A stretch of DNA of 43,390 bases from an uncultured Muribaculaceae bacterium (GCA_947381945.1 CANCXM010000025.1:1-43390); one strand, 5' to 3'; shown: positions 33,127-42,159, numbered from the stretch's first letter. Made by a program: numbers and translations. The notes: generated by a model from the sequence alone, not told the origin.

Positions 33127-34143
33127 ATGAAAGCAATTTCACTTGAAGGCGTGTTTTCCAAGCCGACCACCGATATATCAGCACTGCGCTCCCTCGTGAA
33201 GCGCAACCGTGCGATGTCGGAAATCCGCCATGCCATCGGCGAGGTGGAGTTTGATACCGCTTACGATTTTCTCCGCTCGACGGCAATCGAAATGGTCGAG
33301 CGCGGCGAAATCGACAAGGCTATCCAAGGTTTGGAGGAAATCGACGCACTCATCACCCGCTCGGGTGAGGAAGACCACCATCTTCTCGACATCCATGCGG
33401 CACTGATGCAGATCCTGACTGCCCTCTTCATCGAAAAGGAGGATATGGAATCGGCAATGGCTTCGGCTGCGTCTACCCTGACCCTGCTTTCCCAGGAGGC
33501 CAAGCGCAAGGATGAGCCTTTCCTGCAGATACTCGGCGCGCTCCTCTATGACATCGCTTTCCTCCACACCCAACGCAAGGAGTACAAGCAGGCTGAACGT
33601 GAGCTGTCCAAGGCACTGAAGATTTTCGAGCGTCTTGCAAAAACGAATCCGGAGCGTTATGCCAGCCCTCATCTCATGGCTGTCAACGCTGTCACCGCTA
33701 CTTACCGCAACCGCGTGAAGCAGGCCGAACTGCTCGCTCACTATCAGGTGGCGACCTCCACATATCTCCATCAGGTTAATGAGGGGGTCAGCGAGGCCAC
33801 AGGCCGTCTTGTCGATTCAATCACTTCTGAGGGGGATACCCTTGCACAGATGGGACGGCACCGCGAGGCAATGCAATACTACACCCGCGCACTCAAGTAT
33901 CTCACCAAAATCGAGCCTGAGTTCACACTGCGGCAACTGCGCTTGTCGATTTCGCTCGGCGAGGCTATGCTCAAGGTGAATGCGATGAAGGATAAGGGCA
34001 TACATCTGCTCAACACCATGCTCCACAAGGCGACCAAGATAAACGCGACTGAGGAACACCGCAGGATTGTCGACATCCTGTTCAATGCCAAAAGCTCGTC
34101 GCTGGACATTTTGGGTATCTGGCACAAGATTTTCCCGAAATGA
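33127..34143 (+). CDS. TPR-repeat protein, function unknown
   Basis: A 338-residue all-helical soluble protein without signal peptide. Tetratricopeptide-like helix pairs can be seen at about residues 50-80 (DKAIQGLEEIDALI), 140-175 (YDIAFLHTQRKEYKQAERELSKALKIFERL) and 235-275 (GDTLAQMGRHREAMQYYTRALKYLTKI). It is likely to act through protein-protein contacts in the cytoplasm. It is the third gene of a rightward run, 60 bases after the PfkB-like gene and 146 bases before ribH. Such TPR genes are common beside ribH in Bacteroidales, but no function is known to me. Confidence 0.75.
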   Translation: MKAISLEGVFSKPTTDISALRSLVKRNRAMSEIRHAIGEVEFDTAYDFLRSTAIEMVERGEIDKAIQGLEEIDALITRSGEEDHHLLDIHAALMQILTALFIEKEDMESAMASAASTLTLLSQEAKRKDEPFLQILGALLYDIAFLHTQRKEYKQAERELSKALKIFERLAKTNPERYASPHLMAVNAVTATYRNRVKQAELLAHYQVATSTYLHQVNEGVSEATGRLVDSITSEGDTLAQMGRHREAMQYYTRALKYLTKIEPEFTLRQLRLSISLGEAMLKVNAMKDKGIHLLNTMLHKATKINATEEHRRIVDILFNAKSSSLDILGIWHKIFPK

Positions 34144-34185
34144 CGGTGTGACAGGAATTTGAACAAGGATATTTGGAGTTCATCG

Positions 34186-34212
34186 GGCATACGCGCTACA
34201 GCGCGTCCCTAC
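34186..34212. repeat. Hairpin ACGCGC/GCGCGT in the ribH leader
   Basis: The sequence ATACGCGCTACAGCGCGTCCCT contains the stem ACGCGC-taca-GCGCGT. It is followed by a short GCCGGGTGAATCCCGAAA hairpin (CGGGTGAATCCCG). Both are GC-rich islands in the 146-base spacer between the TPR gene and ribH. They look like dispersed palindromic units rather than a regulatory aptamer; no FMN riboswitch core is present. Confidence 0.45.
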
Positions 34213-34289
34213 AATGCCGGGTGAATCCCGAAATATACGATTACAAAGAATCAAAATGTACAAAAAAATCATCAACCTTATTGATAACT

Positions 34290-34769
34290 ATGTCACAGTT
34301 TACACCCCAAAGCGCTCTCCCAAAACTTGAAGATGTAAGAATCGCAATCGCTGTTGCAGAATGGAACGGCCACATCACCGGTGCTCTCCGCGACGGTGCG
34401 GTGGAACTTCTGCGTGCCAACGGCCTTTCGGACGATGATATTGCAGTCGTAAGCGTTCCCGGAGCGGTGGAGCTGACTTTCGCTGCCTCGAAGCTCATTG
34501 AATCAGGCAATTTTGATGCCATCATCATAATTGGCTGTGTCATCAAAGGCGACACTCCGCATTTCGACTATGTTTGTCAGAGCGTCACCCAGGGCATGAC
34601 CCAGCTCAATGCCGACTGCGACATCCCCGTCATTTTCGGAGTGCTGACCGTCAACGAAGAGCAGCAGGCCCTCGACCGTGCCGGTGGCAAACTCGGTAAC
34701 AAGGGCACCGAAGCCGCCGAAACAGCCCTCAAGATGGTCGCTTTCAATAGAATCGCCGACGAGCTTTAA
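34290..34769 (+). CDS. ribH: 6,7-dimethyl-8-ribityllumazine synthase RibH
   Basis: Joins 5-amino-6-ribitylaminouracil and 3,4-dihydroxy-2-butanone-4-phosphate in riboflavin synthesis; forms icosahedral or pentameric cytoplasmic assemblies. The ATG at 34290 gives 159 residues, the family size; a longer frame from 34173 passes through the spacer hairpins and is rejected. Motifs: IAVAEWNGHIT (substrate pocket, Trp at residue about 25), VPGAVELTFAA near 65, GCVIKGDTPHFDYVC near 90 with the catalytic His, and PVIFGVLTVNEEQQALDRAGG followed by KGTEAAETALKM. Other riboflavin genes are not in the window. Phased 9-bp repeats begin 15 bases after the stop codon. Confidence 0.95.
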   Translation: MSQFTPQSALPKLEDVRIAIAVAEWNGHITGALRDGAVELLRANGLSDDDIAVVSVPGAVELTFAASKLIESGNFDAIIIIGCVIKGDTPHFDYVCQSVTQGMTQLNADCDIPVIFGVLTVNEEQQALDRAGGKLGNKGTEAAETALKMVAFNRIADEL

Positions 34770-34783
34770 GGAAAGGGATAGGG

Positions 34784-34882
34784 CTGATAGGATTAATAAG
34801 CCTAATAGGGCTGATAGGACTGATAGGACTGATAGGACTAATAAGCCTAATAGGCCCAATAGGGCAAATAAGCCCAATAGAC
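34784..34882 (+). repeat. Eleven phased 9-bp repeats downstream of ribH
   Basis: Eleven consecutive 9-base units of the pattern CTGATAGGA / CTAATAAGC / CTAATAGGC / CCAATAGGG fill 34784-34882. The opposite-sense version (TTAGGCTTA, TTTGACTTA, CCTATCTGA) follows at about 34905-34980, so the whole 200-bp region can fold into one long irregular hairpin. The same kind of repeat lies at 42160-42262 after purC. Translation gives three-residue repeats (NKP, DRT) purely because the period is nine; there is no reason to call a gene. Confidence 0.85.
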
Positions 34883-35030
34883 CTTGGATAAAGCTTTTGA
34901 TTATTAGGCTTATTTGACTTATTTGACTTATCTATTTGACCTATCTGACTTATCTATTTCCCTTATTTGGCTTATCTAATTCCCCCTTCCCAACTTCATT
35001 ATTAACCTCCTCAAAATCCTCTCTCAAACC

Positions 35031-36314
35031 ATGGAGCGACTGATGCAATATGTGTGGCAACATCGGCTGCTTGTGCAGACTGATTTAGTCACTGTGGACG
35101 GTCGCAAGGTATCTGTCATAGACCCCGGTCGGCTCAACACCGATGCGGGGCCTGACTTTTTCAACGCTAAAGTAAAAATAGGGGAGCATCTTTGGGTCGG
35201 CGACGTGGAGGTGCATGTCCGTGCAAGCGACTGGCACCGTCATCACCACGATGGTGACAAGGCATACGATTCAGTCGTCTTGCATGTTGTCGACAAAGAT
35301 GACGCTCAGATATGCCGCTCGAACGGCGAGGTGATTCCGCAGATGCAGATGGCCTGTTCGCCGGAGTTCCATATCCGCTATCACGAACTTGTTGACCGAG
35401 CGGACATAGACCTGCCTTGCGCGCGGGAACTGCCGTCGCTCACGCCCCTGCATCTGACCGACTGGCTGACTTCCCTGGCCTACGAACGCATATATTCCAA
35501 AGCTGACCATATCGAGGAGCTGATGAAGCAATATGCCGGTGATTGGGAACAGACCTGCTACGTCATCCTCGCCCGCGCACTCGGCTTCGGCACAAATTCG
35601 GAGCCGATGGAGAGGCTGGCAATGTCGCTTCCACTTCACTTCCTGCGTAAACACAGTGATTCGGATGTGGCGATAGAGGCTCTGCTGTTCGGTCAAGGTG
35701 GATTTCTGGAGAAAGCTCCCAAGTGCGACCCCTACGTCGAACTACTCGAACGAGAGCATAAGTTTTTCGCCCATAAATTCTCTCTGAAACCTCTCCAGCC
35801 TCTCGGATGGAAAATGGCACGGATGCGCCCTCACAATTTCCCACACAGACGCATCGCACTCCTTGCCCGGCTCGTCGCCACCGATTCCCGACTGGTCCGA
35901 AGGATTGTAGAGGCAGAAAACATCGAGGAACTAAGGGCGATATTCTCCGAACCGCTTACGGGCTACTGGGCAACGCATTTCACTTTCGGTCCCGGAAGCG
36001 AACGTACCTACGAATGTCTCAGCCGGAGTTCGGTAGACATTCTGCTGATAAATGTGGTTGTTCCTCTAATGATGGCCTACGGAACCATGCACGGAGATGA
36101 GGCCCTCTGCAACCGTGCCGTAGAGCTGCTGCATGAGATTCCGGCCGAGAGCAATTCAATCGTGACACTGTTCATGAATGCGGGTATTCCTTGCAAGAAT
36201 GCGTTCACCTCACAGGCGCTAATCCATCTGCGCCGCAACTACTGCCAGACGCGCAAATGTCTCTACTGCCGCCTCGGACACCGCCTCCTCGCCATCAGAG
36301 CGAGAAGGAATTAA
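35031..36314 (+). CDS. DUF2851 family protein, function unknown
   Basis: A 427-residue cytoplasmic protein matching the DUF2851 family (PF11013) of Bacteroidota. Typical features: N-terminal MERLMQYVWQHRLL, the conserved ID-PGRLNTDAGPDFFNAKVKIG block near residues 32-52, WVGDVEVHVRASDWHRHHHD near 55-75 (His cluster), AYDSVVLHVV, and at the C-terminus a four-cysteine-like cluster RRNYCQTRKCLYCRLGHRLL. The His/Asp pattern near residues 60-75 looks like a nuclease-type metal site, but activity is unproven. It lies downstream of the 9-bp repeat region, so it may be transcribed separately from ribH; no clear promoter was found. Confidence 0.85.
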   Translation: MERLMQYVWQHRLLVQTDLVTVDGRKVSVIDPGRLNTDAGPDFFNAKVKIGEHLWVGDVEVHVRASDWHRHHHDGDKAYDSVVLHVVDKDDAQICRSNGEVIPQMQMACSPEFHIRYHELVDRADIDLPCARELPSLTPLHLTDWLTSLAYERIYSKADHIEELMKQYAGDWEQTCYVILARALGFGTNSEPMERLAMSLPLHFLRKHSDSDVAIEALLFGQGGFLEKAPKCDPYVELLEREHKFFAHKFSLKPLQPLGWKMARMRPHNFPHRRIALLARLVATDSRLVRRIVEAENIEELRAIFSEPLTGYWATHFTFGPGSERTYECLSRSSVDILLINVVVPLMMAYGTMHGDEALCNRAVELLHEIPAESNSIVTLFMNAGIPCKNAFTSQALIHLRRNYCQTRKCLYCRLGHRLLAIRARRN

Positions 36315-36319
36315 CTACG

Positions 36320-36517
36320 TTAAGTATAAAGTACTAAGTATTAAGTATAAAGTAGGTACATAAATTCAGAAATAACAAAAATGACAGACTTTTTTAAGCT
36401 GTTTTTCAGCCTGATTAAAGTCTGTCATTTTTGTTATTTATGAATTTATGTACCTTATCCGGCAAGTAGTCTGCGGACTTCGGACTTTATACTTAATCCT
36501 TAGTACTTTATACTTAA
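36320..36517. repeat. Nested inverted repeats between DUF2851 gene and recA
   Basis: Outer arms 36320-36352 and 36485-36517 (33 bases, one mismatch; words TTAAGTATAAAGTACTAAG) enclose inner arms 36354-36390 and 36419-36455 (37 bases, one mismatch). The inner arms are almost the same as those at 24479-24589, differing mainly at ATTACAGACT/ATGACAGACT. The element sits between convergent genes, followed directly by the recA terminator. An inner palindrome inserted within an outer one is the simplest reading. Confidence 0.85.
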
Positions 36518-36546
36518 AAATCCTGTCCACACAGGACAGGATTTTT
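36516..36546 (-). terminator. Rho-independent terminator of recA
   Basis: AAAAATCCTGTCC (36516-36528) pairs perfectly with GGACAGGATTTTT (36534-36546) over 13 bp with a 5-base loop. It starts two bases after the recA stop codon (36548-36550) on the minus strand, and the T run ends the stem on both strands, so it can stop rightward transcription as well. Confidence 0.9.
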
Positions 36547-36547
36547 A

Positions 36548-37747
36548 TCAGATGTCTTCCTCGATTGAGAAGTCGTCGGGGAGGTCTTCGTCGTCGAAGA
36601 GGGAATCGTCGACGGCCTTGATGTCGTCGGCAGTAGGTTCGTCGGCATCGGCGGGAGCAGCCTCCTCCTTCTTCTTGGGAGCCTCCTTCTTGCTGCCGGG
36701 ACGGGAGTCCTTGCTCTTGAGGGCATCCATGATGAGACCTTCGAGTTCATCGGCGAGTTCGGGATTGTCCTGGATGACACGCTTGGCTGCATCGCGTCCC
36801 TGAGCGAGTTTAGAATCATTGTAGGAGAACCATGAACCGCTCTTCTTGATGATACCCAGCTCAACTCCGAGGTCAACAATCTCACCGCTGCGCGAGATAC
36901 CCTCGCCGAACATGATATCGAATTCGGCACGCTTGAAGGGGGGCGCAACCTTATTTTTCACAACCTTTACCTTGGTTAGCTTGCCAAGAACGTCGTCACC
37001 ATCCTTGATGGCTGTGCTGGGACGGATGTCAATACGGACTGAGGCGTAGAACTTGAGAGCGTTACCACCGGTGGTTGTCTCGGACGGACCGAACATCACA
37101 CCGATTTTTTCACGGAGCTGGTTGATGAAGATACAAGTGGTGTTGGTGCGGGAGATGGTGCCGGTGAGCTTACGCATTGCCTGCGACATGAGTCGAGCCT
37201 GAACGCCTACGTTCTTGTCGCCCATATCACCGTCGATCTCACTCTTGGGAGTAAGCGCCGCAACAGAGTCGATGACGAGGATGTCGATGGCCGACGAGCG
37301 GATGAGCTGTTCGGCAATCTCAAGGGCCTGCTCGCCATTGTCGGGCTGGGCCATGAGGAGGTTGTTGACATCCACACCGAGTTTCTCGGCATAGAAACGG
37401 TCAAAGGCATGTTCGGCGTCAATGATTGCGGCGATACCTCCGGCCTTCTGCGCCTCGGCGATGGCATGGATGGCAAGAGTGGTCTTACCTGACGATTCCG
37501 GACCGTAGATTTCAATGATTCGTCCCTTGGGGTAGCCACCCACTCCGAGAGCGTGGTTGAGACCTATCGAGCCGGTCGGGATGACCTCCACATTCTCGAT
37601 GTTCTCGTCACCGAGTTTCATGATGGCTCCACGGCCAAAATTCTTCTCGATGTTGCCGAGAGCCTGGGCGAGAGCGTTGAGCTTCGCTTTTGCGGGATCG
37701 GTTTCCTTCTCCTTGGCTCCCTTTATAGTTGCTTCTTTCTTTGCCAT
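36548..37747 (-). CDS. recA: Recombinase RecA
   Basis: Forms ATP-dependent filaments on single-stranded DNA for homologous pairing and triggers self-cleavage of LexA-type repressors. The 399-residue protein has the usual N-terminus ([21 protein letters not shown]), Walker [10 protein letters not shown] at residues 82-90, Walker [11 protein letters not shown], the L1 loop region ([10 protein letters not shown]), [14 protein letters not shown] and [14 protein letters not shown]. The C-terminal tail is longer and highly acidic (residues about 345-399, with [14 protein letters not shown] and [15 protein letters not shown]), a normal variable feature. A -7 box lies 43 bases upstream and a perfect terminator follows the stop, so recA is probably transcribed alone. 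No SOS-type operator was recognised. Confidence 0.98.
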   Translation of the reverse strand: MAKKEATIKGAKEKETDPAKAKLNALAQALGNIEKNFGRGAIMKLGDENIENVEVIPTGSIGLNHALGVGGYPKGRIIEIYGPESSGKTTLAIHAIAEAQKAGGIAAIIDAEHAFDRFYAEKLGVDVNNLLMAQPDNGEQALEIAEQLIRSSAIDILVIDSVAALTPKSEIDGDMGDKNVGVQARLMSQAMRKLTGTISRTNTTCIFINQLREKIGVMFGPSETTTGGNALKFYASVRIDIRPSTAIKDGDDVLGKLTKVKVVKNKVAPPFKRAEFDIMFGEGISRSGEIVDLGVELGIIKKSGSWFSYNDSKLAQGRDAAKRVIQDNPELADELEGLIMDALKSKDSRPGSKKEAPKKKEEAAPADADEPTADDIKAVDDSLFDDEDLPDDFSIEEDI

Positions 37748-37789
37748 AGTTTATGTCGTTATTTATTATATTCCATAGATTTAACATTG

Positions 37790-37797
37790 CAAAGATA
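37790..37797 (-). promoter_or_regulatory. -7 box of recA
   Basis: On the minus strand 37797-37790 reads TATCTTTG, an exact TAnnTTTG match. A TTG at 37817-37815 lies 17 bases further upstream, slightly closer than the usual 19-21. The start would be near 37783, giving about 36 bases of leader. Confidence 0.5.
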
Positions 37798-38040
37798 GTG
37801 CCACACATGGGCAACAATGACGCACAGGCATCGGAAACAATGTTAAAACGTCGGTTTCAAGTGAAATTTTTCGGATTGCTAAATTAGCTATTTTTCGGGG
37901 AGTTGACAACAATTTTAAAATAAAATAAATATTTTTTCATTTTGCCGAGAACCATTCGGGTCGTCGCACGTTTTATAAGTACATAGCAAAATTACTTTTT
38001 CCATTGCAAGAAATGTGATAATGATTGGTTTATTATCTAA

Positions 38041-38080
38041 GCGAGAGGACGATGTGATATCATCTTCTCGTTTGTTTTTT
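38041..38080 (+). terminator. Orphan terminator-like hairpin
   Basis: GCGAGAGGACGATG (38041-38054) pairs imperfectly with CATCTTCTCG (38061-38070), followed by TTTGTTTTTT. It reads as a rho-independent terminator on the plus strand, yet no rightward gene lies within 1.7 kb upstream. It might end a short unannotated RNA starting near 38000 (a near-match -7 box TACTTTTT at 37993-38000 precedes it). Confidence 0.4.
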
Positions 38081-38147
38081 GCATAATGGCGAGCCAACGC
38101 CCCGGACACTATAGCAAGAATGCAATCAACAGATGATTTTTGCTATT

Positions 38148-39386
38148 TCAAAGTGTTTCAGACAAACGTTTGGGATAAGCATTGGCAAGCATGGTTATGT
38201 CACGTCCGGAAGGAGCCTGATAGACACGCAGACCGAAGCGGTGGACCGATGCGAGCACATGGTCGATGACAGCCGCCTGAAAGTGCTCGTAGGGCTTCCA
38301 TGAGGTCAAGGAGGTGAACAGATACAACTCCAGCGGAATGCCCTGTGGTGTCGGAGCAAGCTCGCGCACCATATAGACCATCGACGGGTCGGTCTTCAGG
38401 TCGGGGAGCTGCGATATGTAGTGCTCAAGATAGGCCCGGAAGAGGGTCAGGTTGACATGGCGCACATCTGCATCAAGCGCACCCCACCACTCCTCGCGAC
38501 GAAATTCCTCGATTTTTTCCGGAGAACAGAAATCAACACTGTCGACATCGATAGTCACCGCGCGGTTGACACGGCGACCACGCGCATCCGTCATGCCTCG
38601 CCAGTTCTGGAACGATTCGCTCACGAGCGAATAGGGCGGGACGGTAACAATCGTCATGTCGAAATTTTGGACCTTGACTGTCGTCAATCCAACTTCAAGG
38701 ACAGTGCCGTTGATGTTGCGGGCAGGTACGGTAATCCAGTCGCCGGGGCGGAGCATGTCGTTGAGCGTGAGCTGCACTCCGGCCACGACACCCATGATGG
38801 AATCCTTGAAAACCAACATCAGCACTGTCGCGGCTGCACCGAGACCGGTGATGACTGTCAGAGGATTCTTTTCGGCAAGGATGGAGATGATGATTATCAC
38901 ACCCACCGACACCGCAACCACCTGAAGCATCTGGCGTATGCCCTTCAGCGAAGATGTGCGGCCCGAAGAGGTGTGCTCGACAAGCTCATAGAGCGCGATG
39001 AGAAAACGGTTGATGAGATGGACACCTACGCAGACTATGAGAATCTTGAATGTCAGCACAGCCACGCTCTGGAGCGTCGCGTAGTATTCAAGAGCGGGCG
39101 GAACCGTCGCCTGCATGAGCAATACAGACGCGAGTTCGGCCACGACACGGAGCAGACGCTCGTTGAAAAGCACATCGTCCCAACGCGCCTCGGTGAAACT
39201 GACGAGTTTCAGCACTCCGGGAATCACATAGCGGGTCAGCACGAAGTAAAGGAGCCATCCGAGCAGCAGACCTCCACCGGCTATCAATAGAGTAGCACAG
39301 GTGTGGAGCAGGCTTTCGCCCACTCCCCACCTGTCAAAAGTTTCAACGGCCCAGTTAAGGTAGCCGGTTATCAACTTAGCTTCCAC
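38148..39386 (-). CDS. MscS-family mechanosensitive channel, YbdG/YnaI-like
   Basis: A 412-residue inner-membrane channel protein. About five hydrophobic helices precede the pore (residues about 25-50, 75-100, 105-125, 148-170), then the pore-lining helix and MscS beta domain: [38 protein letters not shown] near residues 178-215, then [20 protein letters not shown]. The C-terminal region ([48 protein letters not shown]) and overall size match E. coli YbdG (MscM) rather than MscS itself. It starts with GTG at 39386, overlapping the end of cysS by 16 bases, so the two are probably translated from one mRNA. Confidence 0.9.
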   Translation of the reverse strand: MEAKLITGYLNWAVETFDRWGVGESLLHTCATLLIAGGGLLLGWLLYFVLTRYVIPGVLKLVSFTEARWDDVLFNERLLRVVAELASVLLMQATVPPALEYYATLQSVAVLTFKILIVCVGVHLINRFLIALYELVEHTSSGRTSSLKGIRQMLQVVAVSVGVIIIISILAEKNPLTVITGLGAAATVLMLVFKDSIMGVVAGVQLTLNDMLRPGDWITVPARNINGTVLEVGLTTVKVQNFDMTIVTVPPYSLVSESFQNWRGMTDARGRRVNRAVTIDVDSVDFCSPEKIEEFRREEWWGALDADVRHVNLTLFRAYLEHYISQLPDLKTDPSMVYMVRELAPTPQGIPLELYLFTSLTSWKPYEHFQAAVIDHVLASVHRFGLRVYQAPSGRDITMLANAYPKRLSETL

Positions 39387-40855
39387 TCGGCACCGTCTTT
39401 GGTATCCTTGACTGTGAATCCTATAGCGGCCATGCGGTCACGGATAAGGTCGGAGGTTGCCCAATCCTTGGCGGCCTTGGCTTTGGCACGCATTTCAAGC
39501 AGTAGGTCGACCGCCTCTTCAAAGGGACGCAGAGCCTCGGAATTGTCGCCGCTTCCGGCCATTTCGGTGCGCACACCGAGGATGTCGACGAGGAAGGTAT
39601 CGAATACGGATTTCAGTTCGTCGATGTCGGCCTGTGTGGCTGTGGCGTGACCATCCTTTACCTGATTGACCAGACGGAGGGCATCGAAAAGATTGGCAAT
39701 CACCATCGGGGTGTTCAGGTCGTCGTCCATAGCCTCGTAGCACTTGCGGCGGATGTCGCTGACATCGATGGTCGACTCTGCGGAGGGTGTCAATTCCTGC
39801 AGACGGCGATAGCCTTCGAGCATTCGTCCCAGAGCCTTCTCGGAAGCCTTGAGGGCTTCGTTGGAGAAGTCTACAGTGCCACGGTAGTGAGCCTGGAGGA
39901 TAAAGAAGCGTATGGTCATCGGCGAATAGGGCTGTTCGAGCAGCGGATGTGTGCCGTTGAAGAACTCGTCAAGGGTAATGAAATTGCCCAGCGACTTGCC
40001 CATCTTCTTGCCGTTGATGGTAATCATGTTGTTGTGCATCCAGTAGTGGACGGTGTCATGGCCGTTGTGGGCCACAGACTGCGCGATCTCACATTCGTGG
40101 TGGGGGAACATGAGGTCCATGCCTCCGCCGTGGATGTCAAAGGTCTCGCCGAGGTATTTCTCGCCCATTGTCGAACATTCGAGATGCCATCCGGGGAAAC
40201 CTTCACTCCAGGGAGAGGGCCAGTGCATGATATGTTCGGGTGCAGCCTTCTTCCAGAGCGCGAAATCGGCGGGATGACGCTTCTGGTCCTGACCGTCGAG
40301 GGTGCGGGTGTTGGCATAAAGCTCATCGATGTTGCGGCCCGAAAGCTTGCCGTAGGGATGCTCCTTGTTGTACTTGGGTACGTCGAAATAGACCGAACCG
40401 TCGGAAATATAGGCATAACCGCTGTCAAGGATTTTCTTGATATATTCGATCTGCTCGATGATGTGGCCCGAAGCATGAGGCTCGATTGAGGGAGGAAGCA
40501 CGTTGAGGGCATCCATAGCCTTATGGTAGCGGGTCAGATAGTGCTGCACCACTTCCATAGGTTCGAGCTGTTCGAGCCGTGCTTTCTTTGCAATCTTGTC
40601 CTCACCGTCGTCGGCATCGTGTTCGAGGTGGCCCACATCGGTGATGTTGCGCACATAGCGCACTTTGTAGCCGAGATGACGCAGATAGCGGAAGAGGATG
40701 TCGAAGGTGATGGCAGGACGCGCATGGCCGAGATGACCGTCGCCATAGACGGTCGGACCGCAGACATACATGCCCACCCGGCCCTCATGCAGGGGCTTGA
40801 AAAGCTCCTTGGTGCGCGTCAGGGTGTTATAGATGGTAAAATTGTTGTCTATCAT
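39371..40855 (-). CDS. cysS: Cysteinyl-tRNA synthetase
   Basis: Charges tRNA-Cys in the cytoplasm. The ATG at 40855 gives 494 residues and the usual start [21 protein letters not shown]; an ATG eight codons upstream is less likely. Class I signatures: HIGH-type [10 protein letters not shown] near residue 38 following the zinc-site Cys (YVCGPTVYG), the WHLECSTM segment with the second zinc Cys, HHECEIAQS, and KMSKS-type [13 protein letters not shown] near residue 278. The helical anticodon-binding domain follows ([19 protein letters not shown]) and the C-terminus ends GAEWKLS. It is followed by the overlapping MscS-like gene and preceded by a terminator hairpin after the DUF3467 gene. Confidence 0.97.
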   Translation of the reverse strand: MIDNNFTIYNTLTRTKELFKPLHEGRVGMYVCGPTVYGDGHLGHARPAITFDILFRYLRHLGYKVRYVRNITDVGHLEHDADDGEDKIAKKARLEQLEPMEVVQHYLTRYHKAMDALNVLPPSIEPHASGHIIEQIEYIKKILDSGYAYISDGSVYFDVPKYNKEHPYGKLSGRNIDELYANTRTLDGQDQKRHPADFALWKKAAPEHIMHWPSPWSEGFPGWHLECSTMGEKYLGETFDIHGGGMDLMFPHHECEIAQSVAHNGHDTVHYWMHNNMITINGKKMGKSLGNFITLDEFFNGTHPLLEQPYSPMTIRFFILQAHYRGTVDFSNEALKASEKALGRMLEGYRRLQELTPSAESTIDVSDIRRKCYEAMDDDLNTPMVIANLFDALRLVNQVKDGHATATQADIDELKSVFDTFLVDILGVRTEMAGSGDNSEALRPFEEAVDLLLEMRAKAKAAKDWATSDLIRDRMAAIGFTVKDTKDGAEWKLS

Positions 40856-40913
40856 AAGTTTTTTCAATTCATAATGCATAATTCATGATACATTATATAC
40901 CGGATAGTTAAAA

Positions 40914-40956
40914 ATAGGCATGGAACAAGAGCTGAATTCAAGTTTTCCATGCCTAT
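40914..40956 (-). terminator. Terminator of the DUF3467 gene
   Basis: ATAGGCATGGAA (40914-40925) pairs perfectly with TTCCATGCCTAT (40945-40956), a 12-bp stem with a 19-base loop. On the minus strand the stem is followed by TTTTTAAC (A run at 40909-40914 on the plus strand), so it ends leftward transcription coming from 41332. An outer imperfect pairing of AATTCAT/ATGAATT words flanks it. Confidence 0.8.
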
Positions 40957-40990
40957 TATGAATTATAAACTATGCATCAAGCATAAGTTA

Positions 40991-41332
40991 TCAAGCCTTG
41001 CCACCCATGATGAAGGGGTTGGGGATTTCGCCGTTTCCGCCGTTGTTGCCACCCATGTTGACGGGGCGTTTGGGACGGATTTCGCCGAAAGTGGCTTCAT
41101 ATTTCTTCACGTTCTCCATGAGGGCACCGAGGAGGTTCTTGGCATTCTCGGGAGTCATGATGATGCGTGACTGCACCTTGGCCTGGGGCATGTTGGGAGC
41201 CATGGTGATGAAGTCCATGAAGAACTCGTTGCCGCCGTGTGAGATTACAGCGAGGTTGGAGTAGATGCCACGAGCAACTTCGGGAGAGAGTTCAATCTTT
41301 ATTTCATTAGCGTTGTTATTGTTGTTTGCCAT
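40991..41332 (-). CDS. DUF3467 family protein
   Basis: A 113-residue cytoplasmic protein matching the DUF3467 family of Bacteroidota. Recognisable parts: IKIELSPEVARGIYSNLAVISHGGNEFFMDFI (residues about 10-42), MAPNMPQAKVQSRIIMTPENAKNLLGAL, and a C-terminal glycine/asparagine-rich tail (NMGGNNGGNGEIPNP). The N-terminus has an Asn run (NNNNAN). The molecular role is unknown to me. It lies 55 bases downstream of menG on the same strand and is followed by a terminator, so it may be co-transcribed with menG. Confidence 0.85.
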   Translation of the reverse strand: MANNNNNANEIKIELSPEVARGIYSNLAVISHGGNEFFMDFITMAPNMPQAKVQSRIIMTPENAKNLLGALMENVKKYEATFGEIRPKRPVNMGGNNGGNGEIPNPFIMGGKA

Positions 41333-41387
41333 GAGATTTATGGGTTTTATTAGGGTTAGAATTATAATTGTTTCGTTTTAGATAAAT

Positions 41388-42125
41388 TCATTGTGCTTTG
41401 GCCGTGTAGATGGTGCATGTCCCGAATGTAAGGGGGAAGTAGCGGCAATCGGTCAGACCGGCATCGCGCATCACCCGACACATCTCCTCGCGCTGCGGGA
41501 CGGCGGCGATGGATTCGGGGAGGTAGCTGTAGGCCCTTGTATCCTTCGAGACCATGCGTCCTACCGTCGGTATCAGGAAGCGCGTGTAGAGGTTGTAGAA
41601 CGGCTTCACAACCGGCGACGGAGGTGTCGACAGTTCAAGCACCACAAGCAGGCCTCCGGGGCGCAGGACGCGCTCCATTTCCTTATATCCCGCTGCGAGA
41701 TTCTCGAAGTTCCTGACACCGTAGGCACAGGTGATGCAGTCGAAGGTATTGTCGGGGAAAGGTAGAGCGAGGCAGTCGCCGGTGGTGAGGCTTATACGGC
41801 CGTCCAGACCTCTCTCGGCAACCTTTCGCCGTCCGATTTCAATCATCCCTTCTGAAAGATCGACCCCGGTGACGTGTGAGCCGTCGAGCCGCTCTGCCAT
41901 GAGGATTGCAAGATCACCCGTTCCGGTGGCGATGTCGAGGACATAGCCATGAGGGATGTCGCGCATCAGCCTCACCGCACGTCTGCGCCACAGACGGTCA
42001 ATGCCGAAAGTCATTGCACGGTTCATGAAATCGTAGGCCGGTGCAATGGCATCGAACATCTCACGAACCTGCTCGGACTTATGGCGGGAATCGCCGGTGT
42101 AGGGGTTAATCTTTTCAACCTGCAT
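41388..42125 (-). CDS. menG: Demethylmenaquinone methyltransferase (MenG/UbiE)
   Basis: Transfers a methyl group from S-adenosylmethionine to demethylmenaquinone, the last step of menaquinone synthesis. The 245-residue protein shows KSEQVREMFDAIAPAYDFMNRAMTFGID, motif I LDIATGTGDLAI near residue 63, motif II GVDLSEGMIEIGRRK, the post-motif DNTFDCITCAYGVRNFENL that identifies the UbiE/COQ5 group, and RVLRPGGLLVVLELSTP. Since Bacteroidales make menaquinone, the MenG role is assigned. It follows purC on the same strand across a 153-base spacer that holds phased 9-bp repeats. Confidence 0.95.
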   Translation of the reverse strand: MQVEKINPYTGDSRHKSEQVREMFDAIAPAYDFMNRAMTFGIDRLWRRRAVRLMRDIPHGYVLDIATGTGDLAILMAERLDGSHVTGVDLSEGMIEIGRRKVAERGLDGRISLTTGDCLALPFPDNTFDCITCAYGVRNFENLAAGYKEMERVLRPGGLLVVLELSTPPSPVVKPFYNLYTRFLIPTVGRMVSKDTRAYSYLPESIAAVPQREEMCRVMRDAGLTDCRYFPLTFGTCTIYTAKAQ

Positions 42126-42159
42126 TTTTTCAGGGGATGAAAGGGCGGATGGGAATTAT

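Larger units (their letters stand above)
37748..38147. other. 400-bp gene-free spacer between recA and the MscS-like gene
   Basis: AT-rich, no convincing protein. It contains the recA -7 box (37790-37797), a second minus-strand TAATTTTG at 37987-37994 (no -33 box) and, at 38041-38080, a terminator-like hairpin on the plus strand. A 64-residue leftward frame spans 37915-38109 but crosses the hairpin and has no family resemblance. Confidence 0.55.

Noticed and set aside
34173..34289. Longer start for ribH at 34173
   Set aside because: The extra 39 residues cross the ACGCGC hairpin and have no counterpart in lumazine synthases.
34678..34917. Rightward frame with NKP/DRT tripeptide repeats behind ribH
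   Set aside because: The repeats follow from the 9-base DNA period. The frame starts inside ribH and there is no independent sign of coding.
34784..34980. Possible CRISPR array
   Set aside because: The units are 9 bases with no spacers, and half of the region is the complement of the other. No cas genes are nearby.
37915..38109. Leftward 64-residue frame in the recA-mscS spacer
   Set aside because: It runs across the orphan hairpin and a possible promoter, and it has no homology-like motifs or good start context.
40861..40990. tRNA or T-box leader before cysS
   Set aside because: The spacer is dominated by the 12-bp terminator stem of the gene to its right. No T-box consensus or cloverleaf is visible.
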